Positions 8,554 through 16,235 of a stretch of DNA of 64,000 bases are shown here, piece by piece. Under the pieces are notes generated by a model. That model had not been told where the DNA came from. It searched no databases and saw only the letters and a program-made list of their open reading frames with translations. The translations under genes and the position numbers were made by a program. The stretch covers positions 1-64,000 of the forward strand of contig NZ_JACONZ010000004.1 in the NCBI RefSeq assembly GCF_014287275.1, given 5' to 3'. The DNA is from Anaerofilum hominis. GTDB lineage: Bacteria > Bacillota > Clostridia > Oscillospirales > Ruminococcaceae. The first letter of the stretch is position 1. Each line of letters opens with the position of its first letter.

Positions 8554-8562
8554 ATTATAGCA
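8554..8562 (-). promoter_or_regulatory. extended -10 promoter of the small peptide gene
   Basis: On the minus strand TGC-TATAAT is a consensus extended -10 element. No good -35 hexamer is visible, which is normal for this type. The start of transcription would fall near 8547, about 60 bases before the ATG. Confidence 0.6.
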
Positions 8563-8662
8563 CATTCCGCGCTGCGGCGCACGGTTTTCGCGGTGTAGGG
8601 GGTGAAATTTCCAGCCGCCCAGCGGCCGCCCCCCGGGCAAAAGAGCGGAGCTGGGCGGCCGG

Positions 8663-8691
8663 TTGACAAATTTTTGCAATTACTTTATACT
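8663..8691 (+). promoter_or_regulatory. promoter of the MATE transporter gene
   Basis: Consensus TTGACA (8663-8668), a 17-base spacer and TATACT (8686-8691). Transcription would begin near 8698, just before the structured leader. Confidence 0.8.
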
Positions 8692-8703
8692 GGATAACGT
8701 TCA

Positions 8704-8787
8704 TCGGAGGGTGGGCGCTCATTGGAAGTTGCGGCACCGGAGAAGATGACAGGCTGAGACGCCTGTTATTTGCTCCGGTGCTTTTTT
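8704..8787 (+). promoter_or_regulatory. riboswitch-like leader, candidate guanidine-IV (mepA motif)
   Basis: Two mutually exclusive structures are visible. P1 pairs GGTG-G-GCGC (8710-8718) with GCG-G-CACC (8731-8738). A terminator pairs GCACCGGAG (8734-8742) with CTCCGGTGC (8773-8781), encloses an ACAGGC/GCCTGT hairpin, and is followed by six T. The CACC bases are shared, so P1 formation would weaken the terminator: an ON switch. The guanidine-IV class (mepA motif) is known to sit before MATE genes in Clostridia with such a terminator architecture. The class name is inferred from layout and partner gene. Confidence 0.6.
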
Positions 8788-8831
8788 GTGCAGCCGGGGC
8801 GGTCCCATCCGTTTCAGCGCAGGAGGAAACT

Positions 8832-10181
8832 ATGAGTCAGACACAAAATTTCACGCAGGGCAAAATACTGGCGCCGCTTCTCAAATTCACCCTGCCGGTG
8901 CTGCTGGCGCTCTGCCTGCAGGCCATGTATGGCGCGGTCGACCTGCTGGTGGTCGGCCGGTTCGGCGCGGCGGCGGACGTCTCGGCCGTCTCCACGGGCA
9001 GCCAGATCATGCAGACCATCACCTTTCTTGTCAACAGCCTTGCCATGGGCGCTACGATCCTGCTGGCCCAAAAGATCGGCCAGGGCCGCAAAGCGGAGGC
9101 GGGCGGCGTCATCGGCAGCGCCATTTGCCTGTTTGCCGCGCTTGCGGCGGCGATGCTGGTGGTGATGGAACTGGCTGCCGGCGCGCTGGCCGTCCTGATG
9201 CAGGCCCCGGCTGAAGCTTATGCCGGCACGGTGACCTATGTGCGGGTCTGCTCGGGCGGGCTGCCCTTTATTGTGGCATATAACGTGCTGGGCGGCGTGT
9301 TCCGCGGCATGGGCGATTCCAAAACGCCGCTCTTCACCGTATCGGTGGCCTGCGCGGTCAACATTGCGGGAGACCTGATCTTTGTGGCGGGCTTCGGCAT
9401 GGGGGTGGCGGGGGCGGCCCTGGCCACCGTGCTGGCCCAGGCGGTCAGCGTGGCGCTTTGCCTGCTGGTCACAAAGCGGCGGGGGCTGCCTTTTCCATTT
9501 TCGCGCAGAGACATCCGCTTTGACCGTGCAAATATTTCGCGCATGCTGCGCCTGGGCGCGCCCATCGCCCTGCAGGAGCTGCTGGTCAGCATTTCTTTTC
9601 TGGTGATTTTGGCCATCGTGAACTCGCTTGGGGTCATCGCCTCGGCGGGCGTGGGCGTGGCGGAAAAGCTCTGTGCGTTTATCATGATGGTGCCCTCGGC
9701 CTATATGCAGTCCCTGTCCGCTTTTGTCGGCCAGAACATCGGCGCGGGGCAGCCGGCGCGGGCAAAGCGGGCGATGCTTTACGGCATGGCGGCGGCGTTC
9801 GCGTTCAGCGTGGTCATGGCGGCGCTGGCCTTTTTTAAAGGCGACGCGCTGGCGGGCATTTTTGCCAGAGACCCGCAGGTGGTCGCCGCCGCGTGGGATT
9901 ATCTGCGCGCTTACGCCATCGACACGCTGATGGTCTCGTTTTTGTTCTGCTTCTGCGGGTATTTCAACGGCAGCGGAGAGACCGCTTTTGTCATGGTACA
10001 GGGCATCGTGGGCGCGTTTCTGGTGCGTATCCCAGTCTCTTACTTTATGGGGACGCTGCGCCCGGTCTCGCTGTTCAGGGTCGGGCTGGCGACGCCGGCC
10101 TCCACGCTGGTGCAGATCCTGCTCTGCATCGGCTATTTTATCTGGGTGGAGCGGCGGACGCGCGGGCAGCGCGGGCGGTGA
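8832..10181 (+). CDS. MATE family efflux transporter
   Basis: A 449-residue inner-membrane protein with about 12 hydrophobic helices in two similar halves, the MATE/MepA/NorM layout. The N-terminus (TQGKILAPLLKFTLPVLLALCLQAMYGAVDLLVVGRF) is typical of clostridial MATE proteins. MATE pumps export cationic drugs or small cations using sodium or proton gradients. The start at 8832 is preferred over the in-frame ATG at 8778 because it has AGGAGGAAAC just upstream, while 8778 lies inside the leader terminator. The leader suggests ligand-dependent expression, possibly guanidinium. It is followed by a strong bidirectional terminator. Confidence 0.93.
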   Translation: MSQTQNFTQGKILAPLLKFTLPVLLALCLQAMYGAVDLLVVGRFGAAADVSAVSTGSQIMQTITFLVNSLAMGATILLAQKIGQGRKAEAGGVIGSAICLFAALAAAMLVVMELAAGALAVLMQAPAEAYAGTVTYVRVCSGGLPFIVAYNVLGGVFRGMGDSKTPLFTVSVACAVNIAGDLIFVAGFGMGVAGAALATVLAQAVSVALCLLVTKRRGLPFPFSRRDIRFDRANISRMLRLGAPIALQELLVSISFLVILAIVNSLGVIASAGVGVAEKLCAFIMMVPSAYMQSLSAFVGQNIGAGQPARAKRAMLYGMAAAFAFSVVMAALAFFKGDALAGIFARDPQVVAAAWDYLRAYAIDTLMVSFLFCFCGYFNGSGETAFVMVQGIVGAFLVRIPVSYFMGTLRPVSLFRVGLATPASTLVQILLCIGYFIWVERRTRGQRGR

Positions 10182-10237
10182 TCCGCCCGGGGGGGGAAGC
10201 CTGGCCCTGCGCCCGCCCCCGGCGGCCGGGGCGGCAC

Positions 10238-10283
10238 AAAAAGACGGTGGAGAAAGCCCAAACGCTTTCTCCACCGTCTTTTT
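10238..10283. terminator. bidirectional terminator
   Basis: A perfect 15-bp stem (GACGGTGGAGAAAGC and its complement, 6-base loop) with A-run on the left and T-run on the right. It separates the MATE gene from the convergent merR gene. Confidence 0.85.
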
Positions 10284-10330
10284 GCTGTTTTTTAACTCCT
10301 TTCTCCCTTGTGGGAAAAGGGAGCGGGCGT

Positions 10331-11194
10331 TCAGCTCTTGTTTTTTTGCTCTTTTCCGTAAAAGCTCTCGATCGCGTGTTTGAAAAACGCCGCCGCCCCA
10401 TCGCCGTACTTTTCGTCGGTGCCGGCGCGGATGCGCTCGTCCTCGTAGCTGGCGGCCACCTGCAGCATCAGCCCGTCCTCGCGCTTGATCTGATAGAGCT
10501 GTTTCAGGAGATACCCATACTCGCCCACGATCTCCTTTACGGCAAAAGTATCTACCGGCTCGTCCCGGTGGGCGATCAGCTTCTGCAGCACCGCGTCCAC
10601 CCGTTTCATGCAGGCCTGGGCGACCTCCATGCTGGGCGGATCGGTCATTGCTTTCAGGGCGGAGCCTTTGTCCCCATACCATTCAACCAGCTTTTGATAG
10701 CCGCGCTGCATGTCTTCTTTTGCGGCGCGCTCGATATAGTGCGCCCGCCACTGTTCTATGCTGCCGAACTCCTGCAGGATGCTCTGACGCAGGAGATCCG
10801 GCATGCGGTCGATGGTGGTCTGGCAGAGCGCCTCGATCTCAGAGCGATTAAAAATTTCAAAATCCATTTTGTTCTCCCCTTTCAGGATGCCGTCGATGCT
10901 GGCGATCAGCCGCGCGATGCGCGCCTTTTTGGCCTCCAGCATGCCGCGCTGCATCCGAAGAATTTGATCCCGGTCAAGAGACGGGTCTTCCATCACGGCT
11001 TTGATCTCTTTTAAGGGGATATCGAATTCACGAAAAAACAGGATCTGCTGCAATACTTCCAGGGCTTTATCGTCATAAAGCCGGTAGCCCGACGCGCTTT
11101 TGCCGGTGGGCTTCAGCAGCCCGATCTCGTCGTAATAGTGAAGCGTGCGCACGCTGATCCCTGTCAGGTCCGATATTTCCTTTACTGTTTTCAT
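10331..11194 (-). CDS. MerR family regulator with TipAS-type effector domain
   Basis: A 287-residue regulator. Residues 1-70 are a MerR winged helix (KEISDLTGISVRTLHYYDEIGL, then GYRLYDD), followed by a coiled linker to about 115 and a C-terminal domain resembling TipAS, which binds cationic or thiopeptide antibiotics in Streptomyces TipAL. MerR activators act on promoters with an overlong spacer, and exactly such a 19-base spacer promoter lies directly upstream, so it probably activates itself. The neighbours (MATE pump, ABC operon) make drug sensing plausible, but no target other than its own promoter is visible. Convergent with the MATE gene. Confidence 0.9.
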   Translation of the reverse strand: MKTVKEISDLTGISVRTLHYYDEIGLLKPTGKSASGYRLYDDKALEVLQQILFFREFDIPLKEIKAVMEDPSLDRDQILRMQRGMLEAKKARIARLIASIDGILKGENKMDFEIFNRSEIEALCQTTIDRMPDLLRQSILQEFGSIEQWRAHYIERAAKEDMQRGYQKLVEWYGDKGSALKAMTDPPSMEVAQACMKRVDAVLQKLIAHRDEPVDTFAVKEIVGEYGYLLKQLYQIKREDGLMLQVAASYEDERIRAGTDEKYGDGAAAFFKHAIESFYGKEQKNKS

Positions 11195-11224
11195 CGCCGG
11201 TTTCCTCCCGCTCTTGATGACCTC

Positions 11225-11255
11225 ATTCTAGACTATAACGCACCGTGAGGGTCAA
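11225..11255 (-). promoter_or_regulatory. 19-base-spacer MerR-type promoter
   Basis: On the minus strand TTGACC and TAGAAT are separated by 19 bases instead of 17, the hallmark of MerR-activated promoters. The spacer has the form CTCACGGTGCGT..A, close to the GTNACGTNNNGT boxes of TipA-like regulators. It reads into the merR gene. Confidence 0.75.
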
Positions 11256-11307
11256 GTGCTTTTTTGCCTTTTTTAAAAAATTTTTGGAAATGGTGACCCG
11301 CCTTTTG

Positions 11308-11361
11308 TTGACAGAGGGCTCGGGCTGTGTTATAGTGTACTTGTTTGATAAGTACACTATA
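11308..11361 (+). promoter_or_regulatory. promoter with YtrA-type operator
   Basis: TTGACA (11308-11313), 17 bases and TATAGT (11331-11336). The -10 lies inside a perfect inverted repeat: TATAGTGTACTT (11331-11342), 7-base centre, AAGTACACTATA (11350-11361). AGTGTA..TACACT is the operator pattern of YtrA-subfamily GntR repressors, and the adjacent gene encodes one. Repressor binding would cover the -10 and start site. Confidence 0.85.
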
Positions 11362-11379
11362 GAACACTGGGGGACTATC

Positions 11380-11757
11380 GTGGAACTCGTCATCAGCAGC
11401 AATACCAGTAAGCCGATCTATGAGCAGATAACCCTGCAGATCAAGGCCATGATCATGAGCGGGGAGCTGCAGACAGGCCAGGCGATCCCGTCCATGAGGG
11501 CGCTGGCAAGGTCGCTGCACATCAGCGTCATTACGGTCCAAAAGGCGTATGAGGACCTGCAGCGGGACGGTTTTATCGAGACCACGGTGGGCCGCGGCAG
11601 CTTTGTAGCGCTTCAAAACAAAGATTTTTATCAGGAAGAGCAGCAGCGGCAGGCGGAAGAGCACCTCCAGCAGGCTGCACAGATCGGCCGGACAAGCAAT
11701 ATCCCACTCGAAAAACTGATTGAACTGTTATCCTTGTTCTACACAGAGGAGGAATGA
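11380..11757 (+). CDS. GntR family regulator, YtrA subfamily
   Basis: A 125-residue regulator. Residues 1-75 form the GntR winged helix (SNTSKPIYEQITLQIKAMI, then IPSMRALARSLHISVITVQKAYEDL and the wing GFIETTVGRGSFV). Only a short helical tail follows, which is the mark of the YtrA subfamily. The start is taken as GTG at 11380: GGGGG lies 6-9 bases upstream and all earlier in-frame codons overlap the promoter and operator. It overlaps the next gene by 4 bases. Such regulators repress their own ABC operon and are released by cell-envelope stress or peptide antibiotics in the B. subtilis case. Confidence 0.9.
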   Translation: MELVISSNTSKPIYEQITLQIKAMIMSGELQTGQAIPSMRALARSLHISVITVQKAYEDLQRDGFIETTVGRGSFVALQNKDFYQEEQQRQAEEHLQQAAQIGRTSNIPLEKLIELLSLFYTEEE

Positions 11758-11759
11758 CG

Positions 11760-12626
11760 ATGTGCCCTGTTTTGGAACTGACGGATGTTTCGAAAAGCTA
11801 TGCAAAGTCTGATTTTGTTTTGGACAAGGTTTCTTTCGCCGTACCGGCGGGGACCATTATGGGCCTTGTGGGAGAAAATGGAGCGGGAAAGACCACGGTG
11901 ATCGGCTGCATCCTCAACACGCTTTTCAGGGACGGCGGGACGGTCAGGTTATTCGGCAGCGAATTGTCGGACGGCGACCGGGAGCTGCGCGAAAACATCG
12001 GCGTCGTTTACGACGGAGACAATTTCCCCGATCATCTCTCTGCGGGGCAATTGGCGGACATTATGCGCGGTGTCTACAGGCAATGGGACGACGCGGCCTT
12101 TCAGGGATATCTCGACAGCTTTTCCATCACCAGAGAGCAGAAAATAAAGTCGTACTCCAAAGGGATGACGATGAAGCTGGCCATTGCGGCGGCGCTGGCG
12201 CATCATCCCAGGCTGCTGATCCTGGACGAGGCGACCAGCGGGCTGGACCCTATTGTGCGCGACGAAATGCTGGACGTATTTCTCGGTTTTGTGGAGGATG
12301 AGAGCCATTCGATCCTGCTTTCTTCCCACATCACCAGCGACCTGGAAAGAATCGCGGATCACATCACGTTCCTCCACAGAGGAAAAGTCGTCCTGACCGC
12401 CTCCAAAGACGACCTGATCTACCGCTATGCAGTGCTGCGCTGCAAAGAGAGACAGTTTGAGGCGATCGATCCAAAAGACATCATTGCATACCGGAAAAAA
12501 GAATACCAGATCGACGTATTGGTGCCCAACGGGAAAGAAGCCCGCCAAAAGTACAAAGACGTCGTGGCCGACCAGACGACGATAGATGAGATCATGCTGC
12601 TGCTGGTGAAAGGAAAAACAAAATGA
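11760..12626 (+). CDS. ABC transporter ATP-binding protein
   Basis: A 288-residue ATPase, typical for two-component ABC-2 systems. Walker A GENGAGKTT is near residue 40, the signature is SKGMTMKL (about 135) and Walker B is LLILDEATSGLD (about 155), followed by the switch His in SSHIT. The start at 11760 (MCPVLELTDVSKSY) is preferred over ATG 11754 because AGAGGAGG then lies 7 bases away rather than touching the codon. It overlaps the permease gene by 4 bases. With the permease it should form an exporter or immunity/sensing complex of the YtrB/BcrA type. Confidence 0.92.
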   Translation: MCPVLELTDVSKSYAKSDFVLDKVSFAVPAGTIMGLVGENGAGKTTVIGCILNTLFRDGGTVRLFGSELSDGDRELRENIGVVYDGDNFPDHLSAGQLADIMRGVYRQWDDAAFQGYLDSFSITREQKIKSYSKGMTMKLAIAAALAHHPRLLILDEATSGLDPIVRDEMLDVFLGFVEDESHSILLSSHITSDLERIADHITFLHRGKVVLTASKDDLIYRYAVLRCKERQFEAIDPKDIIAYRKKEYQIDVLVPNGKEARQKYKDVVADQTTIDEIMLLLVKGKTK

Positions 12627-13282
12627 GAGGTCTGCTGAAGAATAATTTTTACAGTGCGCTTGAAAGCCTGAAGCTGTTTTCCGGGTTTTTGCTCCTGTTT
12701 GCCGCGGCCCTTGTTTTGACCGGCAATGCGGCGCTGCTGTTTGGGTTTGCGGCCGCGGCGGCCCCGGGGTTTGCGCTTCTCTCCCTTGCAGGGCTGAGAA
12801 AAGAGGCCGGTTCCAAATGGGGCAGGCATAAGCTGGCCTTTCCTGTGCGCAGAAGCGAGATCGTGGACAGTTTTTATGCCACCCACGCGGCTTTCTGCCT
12901 GCTGGGGGTTCTGGTCACGGCCTTGGCGACGGCGCTGACCGTTTTTTTGCATGGAAACCATTACTTCGACCTGGGCCTGCGGGATGCCCTCACCCTGATC
13001 ACCGGGGGCGGCGTGATCGCGGTGTTTGCCGGGGCGGTTTTCTGCCCGCTCTTTTATCGCTTCGGCGCGGAAAAGACAGAGGCGCTGATCGTCATCAGCT
13101 TTGCCGGCGCGGTCGGTTTTGGGATGCTGCTGGCCTGGGTCATCAATCTGATGAACGGGTTTCAAAGGATCGACGATCTTCGGTATTACATGAGCCTGCT
13201 GCTGGTGTGGGCTGTGACGGCCGCCATGTTCTTTTTGTCGTCCCGGCTGGCAAACGCCGTTTTCAAAAGGGCCGAGTATTGA
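12623..13282 (+). CDS. ABC-2 type permease
   Basis: A 219-residue membrane protein with about six hydrophobic segments (around 15-35, 38-58, 90-112, 128-150, 158-182 and 195-212). This is the compact ABC-2 permease topology. The ending LSSRLANAVFKRAEY is positively charged, placing the C-terminus inside. It is the last gene of the gntR-ATPase-permease operon. Sequence similarity alone does not show the substrate; YtrA-linked permeases are usually tied to bacitracin or lantibiotic stress. Confidence 0.85.
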   Translation: MRGLLKNNFYSALESLKLFSGFLLLFAAALVLTGNAALLFGFAAAAAPGFALLSLAGLRKEAGSKWGRHKLAFPVRRSEIVDSFYATHAAFCLLGVLVTALATALTVFLHGNHYFDLGLRDALTLITGGGVIAVFAGAVFCPLFYRFGAEKTEALIVISFAGAVGFGMLLAWVINLMNGFQRIDDLRYYMSLLLVWAVTAAMFFLSSRLANAVFKRAEY

Positions 13283-13694
13283 AAACAAGCGGGCGTACCG
13301 GCAGGGAAACCGGCCCTGGGCCGCAGGGGAAAGCGCAGGGCTTAGGGCTGGGGCGGTCTCAGGGCGCGGGCGCTGTTTTGCAGCAGCGCCTCAGGGAGCG
13401 TAAAACCGGCAAAGGCCGCTGCCCCCGATGGGGGTCCCCGTCGATGCGGGGGACGCAGGCAGACCGCCTGCGGGCCCGGCCGCAGGAGAAAACGGGCAAA
13501 AAAACGCGCCCTGGCCCGGCTGCCCCGGAAAGCGGGAATGCGTTTTTCTGCAGGAGCCGCCCATGGAACCACGCAAAAAAGCAGCCGCGGCGCGGCTGCT
13601 TTTTTTGTGCCGGCCCGGCGTCCGGGCAGAGGATGGAGCAAAAGGGCGGGACGCAGCGGGAAACAGGGGACGGCCTGAGGCAAAGAGGGCGGTT
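13283..13694. other. gap with bidirectional terminator at 13575-13606
   Basis: The only clear element is a hairpin AAAAAAGCAGCCGCG / CGCGGCTGCTTTTTT at 13575-13606 that can end both the permease operon and the convergent lrp gene. The rest is GC-rich and holds no supported gene. Confidence 0.6.
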
Positions 13695-14153
13695 TCAGCT
13701 GCCGGAGGGCTCCGCCGCAACCGCAGCGGGCAGTACCGGCTCGTCCTTGACGGTGGAAAAGATGATCTGGGTCTGGGTCTTGCCAAAGGCCTGCAGCCGC
13801 TTGACAAACCGGTCCATCTCCCGCGTGCCGGAAAAACCGGCCCGCAGCACCATGGAATAGGGCCCCGCCACATGATGGCATTCCCACACCTGGGGAGAAT
13901 CCAGAATCAGGGCCGTGAATTCAGGCTCGCGGGCAGGGGGCATCGAGAGGCTGATCAGTGCCGTCAGCGGATAACCGCACTGCTCCGGGGCCAAAAGCGC
14001 ACGGTAGCCGCGCAGCAGCCCCTCCCGTTCCAGCCGGGCGATGCGGGCCGCCACCGCGGGCGGGGAGAGATGTACCCGCTGCGAGAGCTCCCGAAAAGAG
14101 GCGCGGGCATTTTCTGCCAGCAGGAAGAGCAGTTCCTGATCCAATTGGTCCAA
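13695..14153 (-). CDS. Lrp/AsnC family transcriptional regulator
   Basis: A 152-residue Lrp-like protein. Residues 1-60 are the AsnC-type helix-turn-helix (LDQELLFLLAENARASFRE, then RVHLSPPAVAARIARLE). Residues 65-140 form the RAM ligand-binding domain, containing GPYSMVLRAGF. The start is TTG at 14153: no ATG is available, and AAGGAGAGG lies 6-7 bases before it. It is divergent from aspartase with 199 bp between, so it is a good candidate to control aspartate breakdown in response to an amino acid. That link is inferred from position only. Confidence 0.88.
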   Translation of the reverse strand: MDQLDQELLFLLAENARASFRELSQRVHLSPPAVAARIARLEREGLLRGYRALLAPEQCGYPLTALISLSMPPAREPEFTALILDSPQVWECHHVAGPYSMVLRAGFSGTREMDRFVKRLQAFGKTQTQIIFSTVKDEPVLPAAVAAEPSGS

Positions 14154-14294
14154 AAGATCCTCTCCTTATTCCCGCGGCGCGGCAACAGCGGTTTTCTGCT
14201 TCTATTATAAAACAAAAAAAGCGGCCTTTCCACGAAAAAAACAAAAGTTTTGAGGCGTGCAAACAAAATGTTCCATTGACCTCGGCCGGACCTG

Positions 14295-14323
14295 TTTACA
14301 CCCCACGGGGCCTGTTGTATGCT
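14295..14323 (+). promoter_or_regulatory. promoter of aspA
   Basis: TTTACA (14295-14300), 17 bases and TATGCT (14318-14323). It lies 30 bases upstream of the aspartase ATG in the region shared with the divergent lrp-like gene. Confidence 0.6.
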
Positions 14324-14352
14324 TGAGGCAGACAAAAAGGGGGGCAGTGAAA

Positions 14353-15744
14353 ATGAGGCAGGAGCATGATTCCATCGGCACGCTGGCAGTGCCCGAGCAG
14401 GCCTATTATGGCGTGCAGTCTCTGCGCGGACAGGAGAATTTCCCCATTACCGGGCGGCGGCTGCACCCGCAGCTGATCACGGCGCTGGCAGAGGTGAAAA
14501 AAGCCGCGGCGCTCTGCAACCGGGACGCAGGGCTGCTGGACCCGGCGCGGGCGGATGCCGTGCTGCGGGCCTGCGACGAGGTCATTGCCGGGGGCCTGCG
14601 GGACGCCTTTATCGTGGACCCCATCCAGGGCGGGGCGGGCACGTCGGCAAATATGAACGCCAACGAGGTGATCGCCAACCGCGCCATCGAACTGCTGGGC
14701 GGGGCAAAAGGCGATTACAGCATCCTGCACCCCAACGACCACGTGAACATGGGGCAGTCCACCAACGATGTCTTCCCCACGGCGGGCAAGATTGCGGCGA
14801 TACGGCTGCTGCGGGATGCGCGCGGGGAGCTGTCCCGCCTGCGGGCCGCGCTGGAAAAAAAGGCGCTGGAGTTTGACGGCGTGCTCAAAATGGGGCGCAC
14901 CCAGCTGCAGGACGCGGTGCCGGTGCGGCTGGGGCAGTCGTTTGCAGCCTGGGCGGCTGCGGCCCGCCGGGACGAGGCGCGCCTGGCTGCGGCGGAACAA
15001 AAGCTTTTGGTGGTCAACCTGGGGGGCACGGCCATCGGCACCTCGCTGAACGCCGACCCGCGCTATCTGCAGCGGGTGGTCCCTGTTCTGGCGGAGCTGA
15101 CCGGCCTGCAGCTGCGCCGCGCGGACGACCTCATCGACGCCACCCAGAACCTGGACTGCTTTGTGGAAGTCTCGGGGCTGCTCAAGACCTGCGCGGTGGA
15201 CCTCTCCAAGCTGGCAAACGATCTGAGACTGCTCTCGATGGGGCCGCGGGCCGGCATCAGCGAGATCGCACTGCCCGCCAGACAGAACGGCTCTTCCATC
15301 ATGCCGGGCAAGGTGAACCCGGTGCTGCCCGAAGTGGTGAACCAGGTCGCGTTCCGGATCATGGGCAACGACGTCACCATCATGCTGGCCGCTGAGGCGG
15401 GCCAGCTGGAACTGAACGCTTTCGAGCCCGTGCTGCTGCACAGCCTGTTTGAATCCGCCGAGCTGCTGCGCAATGCGGTGCGCACCTTTGTGGACCACTG
15501 CGTGGCCGGCATCCGCGCCGAGCGGGAAAACTGCCGCCGCATGGTGGAGCGCAGCGCCGGGGTCGCGGCCGCCCTTTGCCCCATCATTGGGTACGAGCGC
15601 AGCGCGGCGCTGGCAAAAGAGGCGGTGCAGGAGGAGATCCCCGTGCGGCTGCTGGCGGAGCGGGAGGGGGTACTGCCGCCCGAGCGGCTGCAGGAGGTGC
15701 TGGAACCCCTGCGGATGACAGGCCCCTTGCGCTGCGGCGCCTGA
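14353..15744 (+). CDS. aspA: aspartate ammonia-lyase
   Basis: A 463-residue enzyme of the aspartase/fumarase superfamily that converts L-aspartate to fumarate and ammonia. The N-terminus (EHDSIGTLAVPEQAYYGVQS) is typical of aspartase. The superfamily signature GSSIMPGKVNP begins at residue 313 and provides the catalytic serine loop. The SxxS/T and THxD-type regions (GQSTNDVFPT near 135) are also visible. In anaerobes it feeds aspartate to fumarate respiration or succinate formation. The start at 14353 is used because GGGGGGCAGTGAAA precedes it and the earlier in-frame codons overlap the promoter. Divergent from an Lrp/AsnC regulator. Confidence 0.95.
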   Translation: MRQEHDSIGTLAVPEQAYYGVQSLRGQENFPITGRRLHPQLITALAEVKKAAALCNRDAGLLDPARADAVLRACDEVIAGGLRDAFIVDPIQGGAGTSANMNANEVIANRAIELLGGAKGDYSILHPNDHVNMGQSTNDVFPTAGKIAAIRLLRDARGELSRLRAALEKKALEFDGVLKMGRTQLQDAVPVRLGQSFAAWAAAARRDEARLAAAEQKLLVVNLGGTAIGTSLNADPRYLQRVVPVLAELTGLQLRRADDLIDATQNLDCFVEVSGLLKTCAVDLSKLANDLRLLSMGPRAGISEIALPARQNGSSIMPGKVNPVLPEVVNQVAFRIMGNDVTIMLAAEAGQLELNAFEPVLLHSLFESAELLRNAVRTFVDHCVAGIRAERENCRRMVERSAGVAAALCPIIGYERSAALAKEAVQEEIPVRLLAEREGVLPPERLQEVLEPLRMTGPLRCGA

Positions 15745-16235
15745 GCGGGCGCGGCAGGGACACGCTTTTGCCTGACTGCGGGGGAGAAGAGAGCCGGGGC
15801 GCTGTGCCGCGGCCGCTGTGCGGCGGGAAAAGGCGGCCGGCGGCCTGAGGGAGCCGCAGTTCCGGAACAGGACAGCGGCCCCCCGTCCGCACAGGAGCGC
15901 CGCGCGAACGGGGCAGAGAGCGGCATGTGTTCAGCGCCCCAGCCCGGCGCCGGGGCGTCAGCCTGTCCGCGCCGGGGCGGCGCGGCGTACCGCGGCGGCT
16001 GAGGCTTTGCCGCAGGGGGGCGGCTGTCCATCCAGGCATGCGATCACGCCTGTGCTCAATATCCCGGCGCGCCGGAAAGAGATCGGCGGCGCGCGAAAAA
16101 TCGGCGCGCAGAGGCCGCAGATAAGGCGCCTGCGCTGCGACAGGCGCAGAGGAAGAAAAAGAGGGCCGGGCGCTCTCCCCACAAAGCGGGGAAAAGCGCC
16201 CGGCCGTTTTTGTTTTTTTGAGCGGACAGACAGGG
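15745..16235. other. gap with bidirectional terminator at 16163-16217
   Basis: A hairpin GGCCGGGCGCT / AGCGCCCGGCC with an inner CCCC/GGGG helix spans 16164-16204 and is flanked by A-run on the left and T-run on the right. It can end aspA and the convergent oleate hydratase gene. I see no gene in the preceding 400 bases. Confidence 0.65.

Noticed and set aside
8690..8770. GGCTGAGA and CTGGATAA motifs suggesting a TPP riboswitch.
   Set aside because: The motifs are in the wrong order and spacing, part lies in the promoter, and the TPP helices cannot form.
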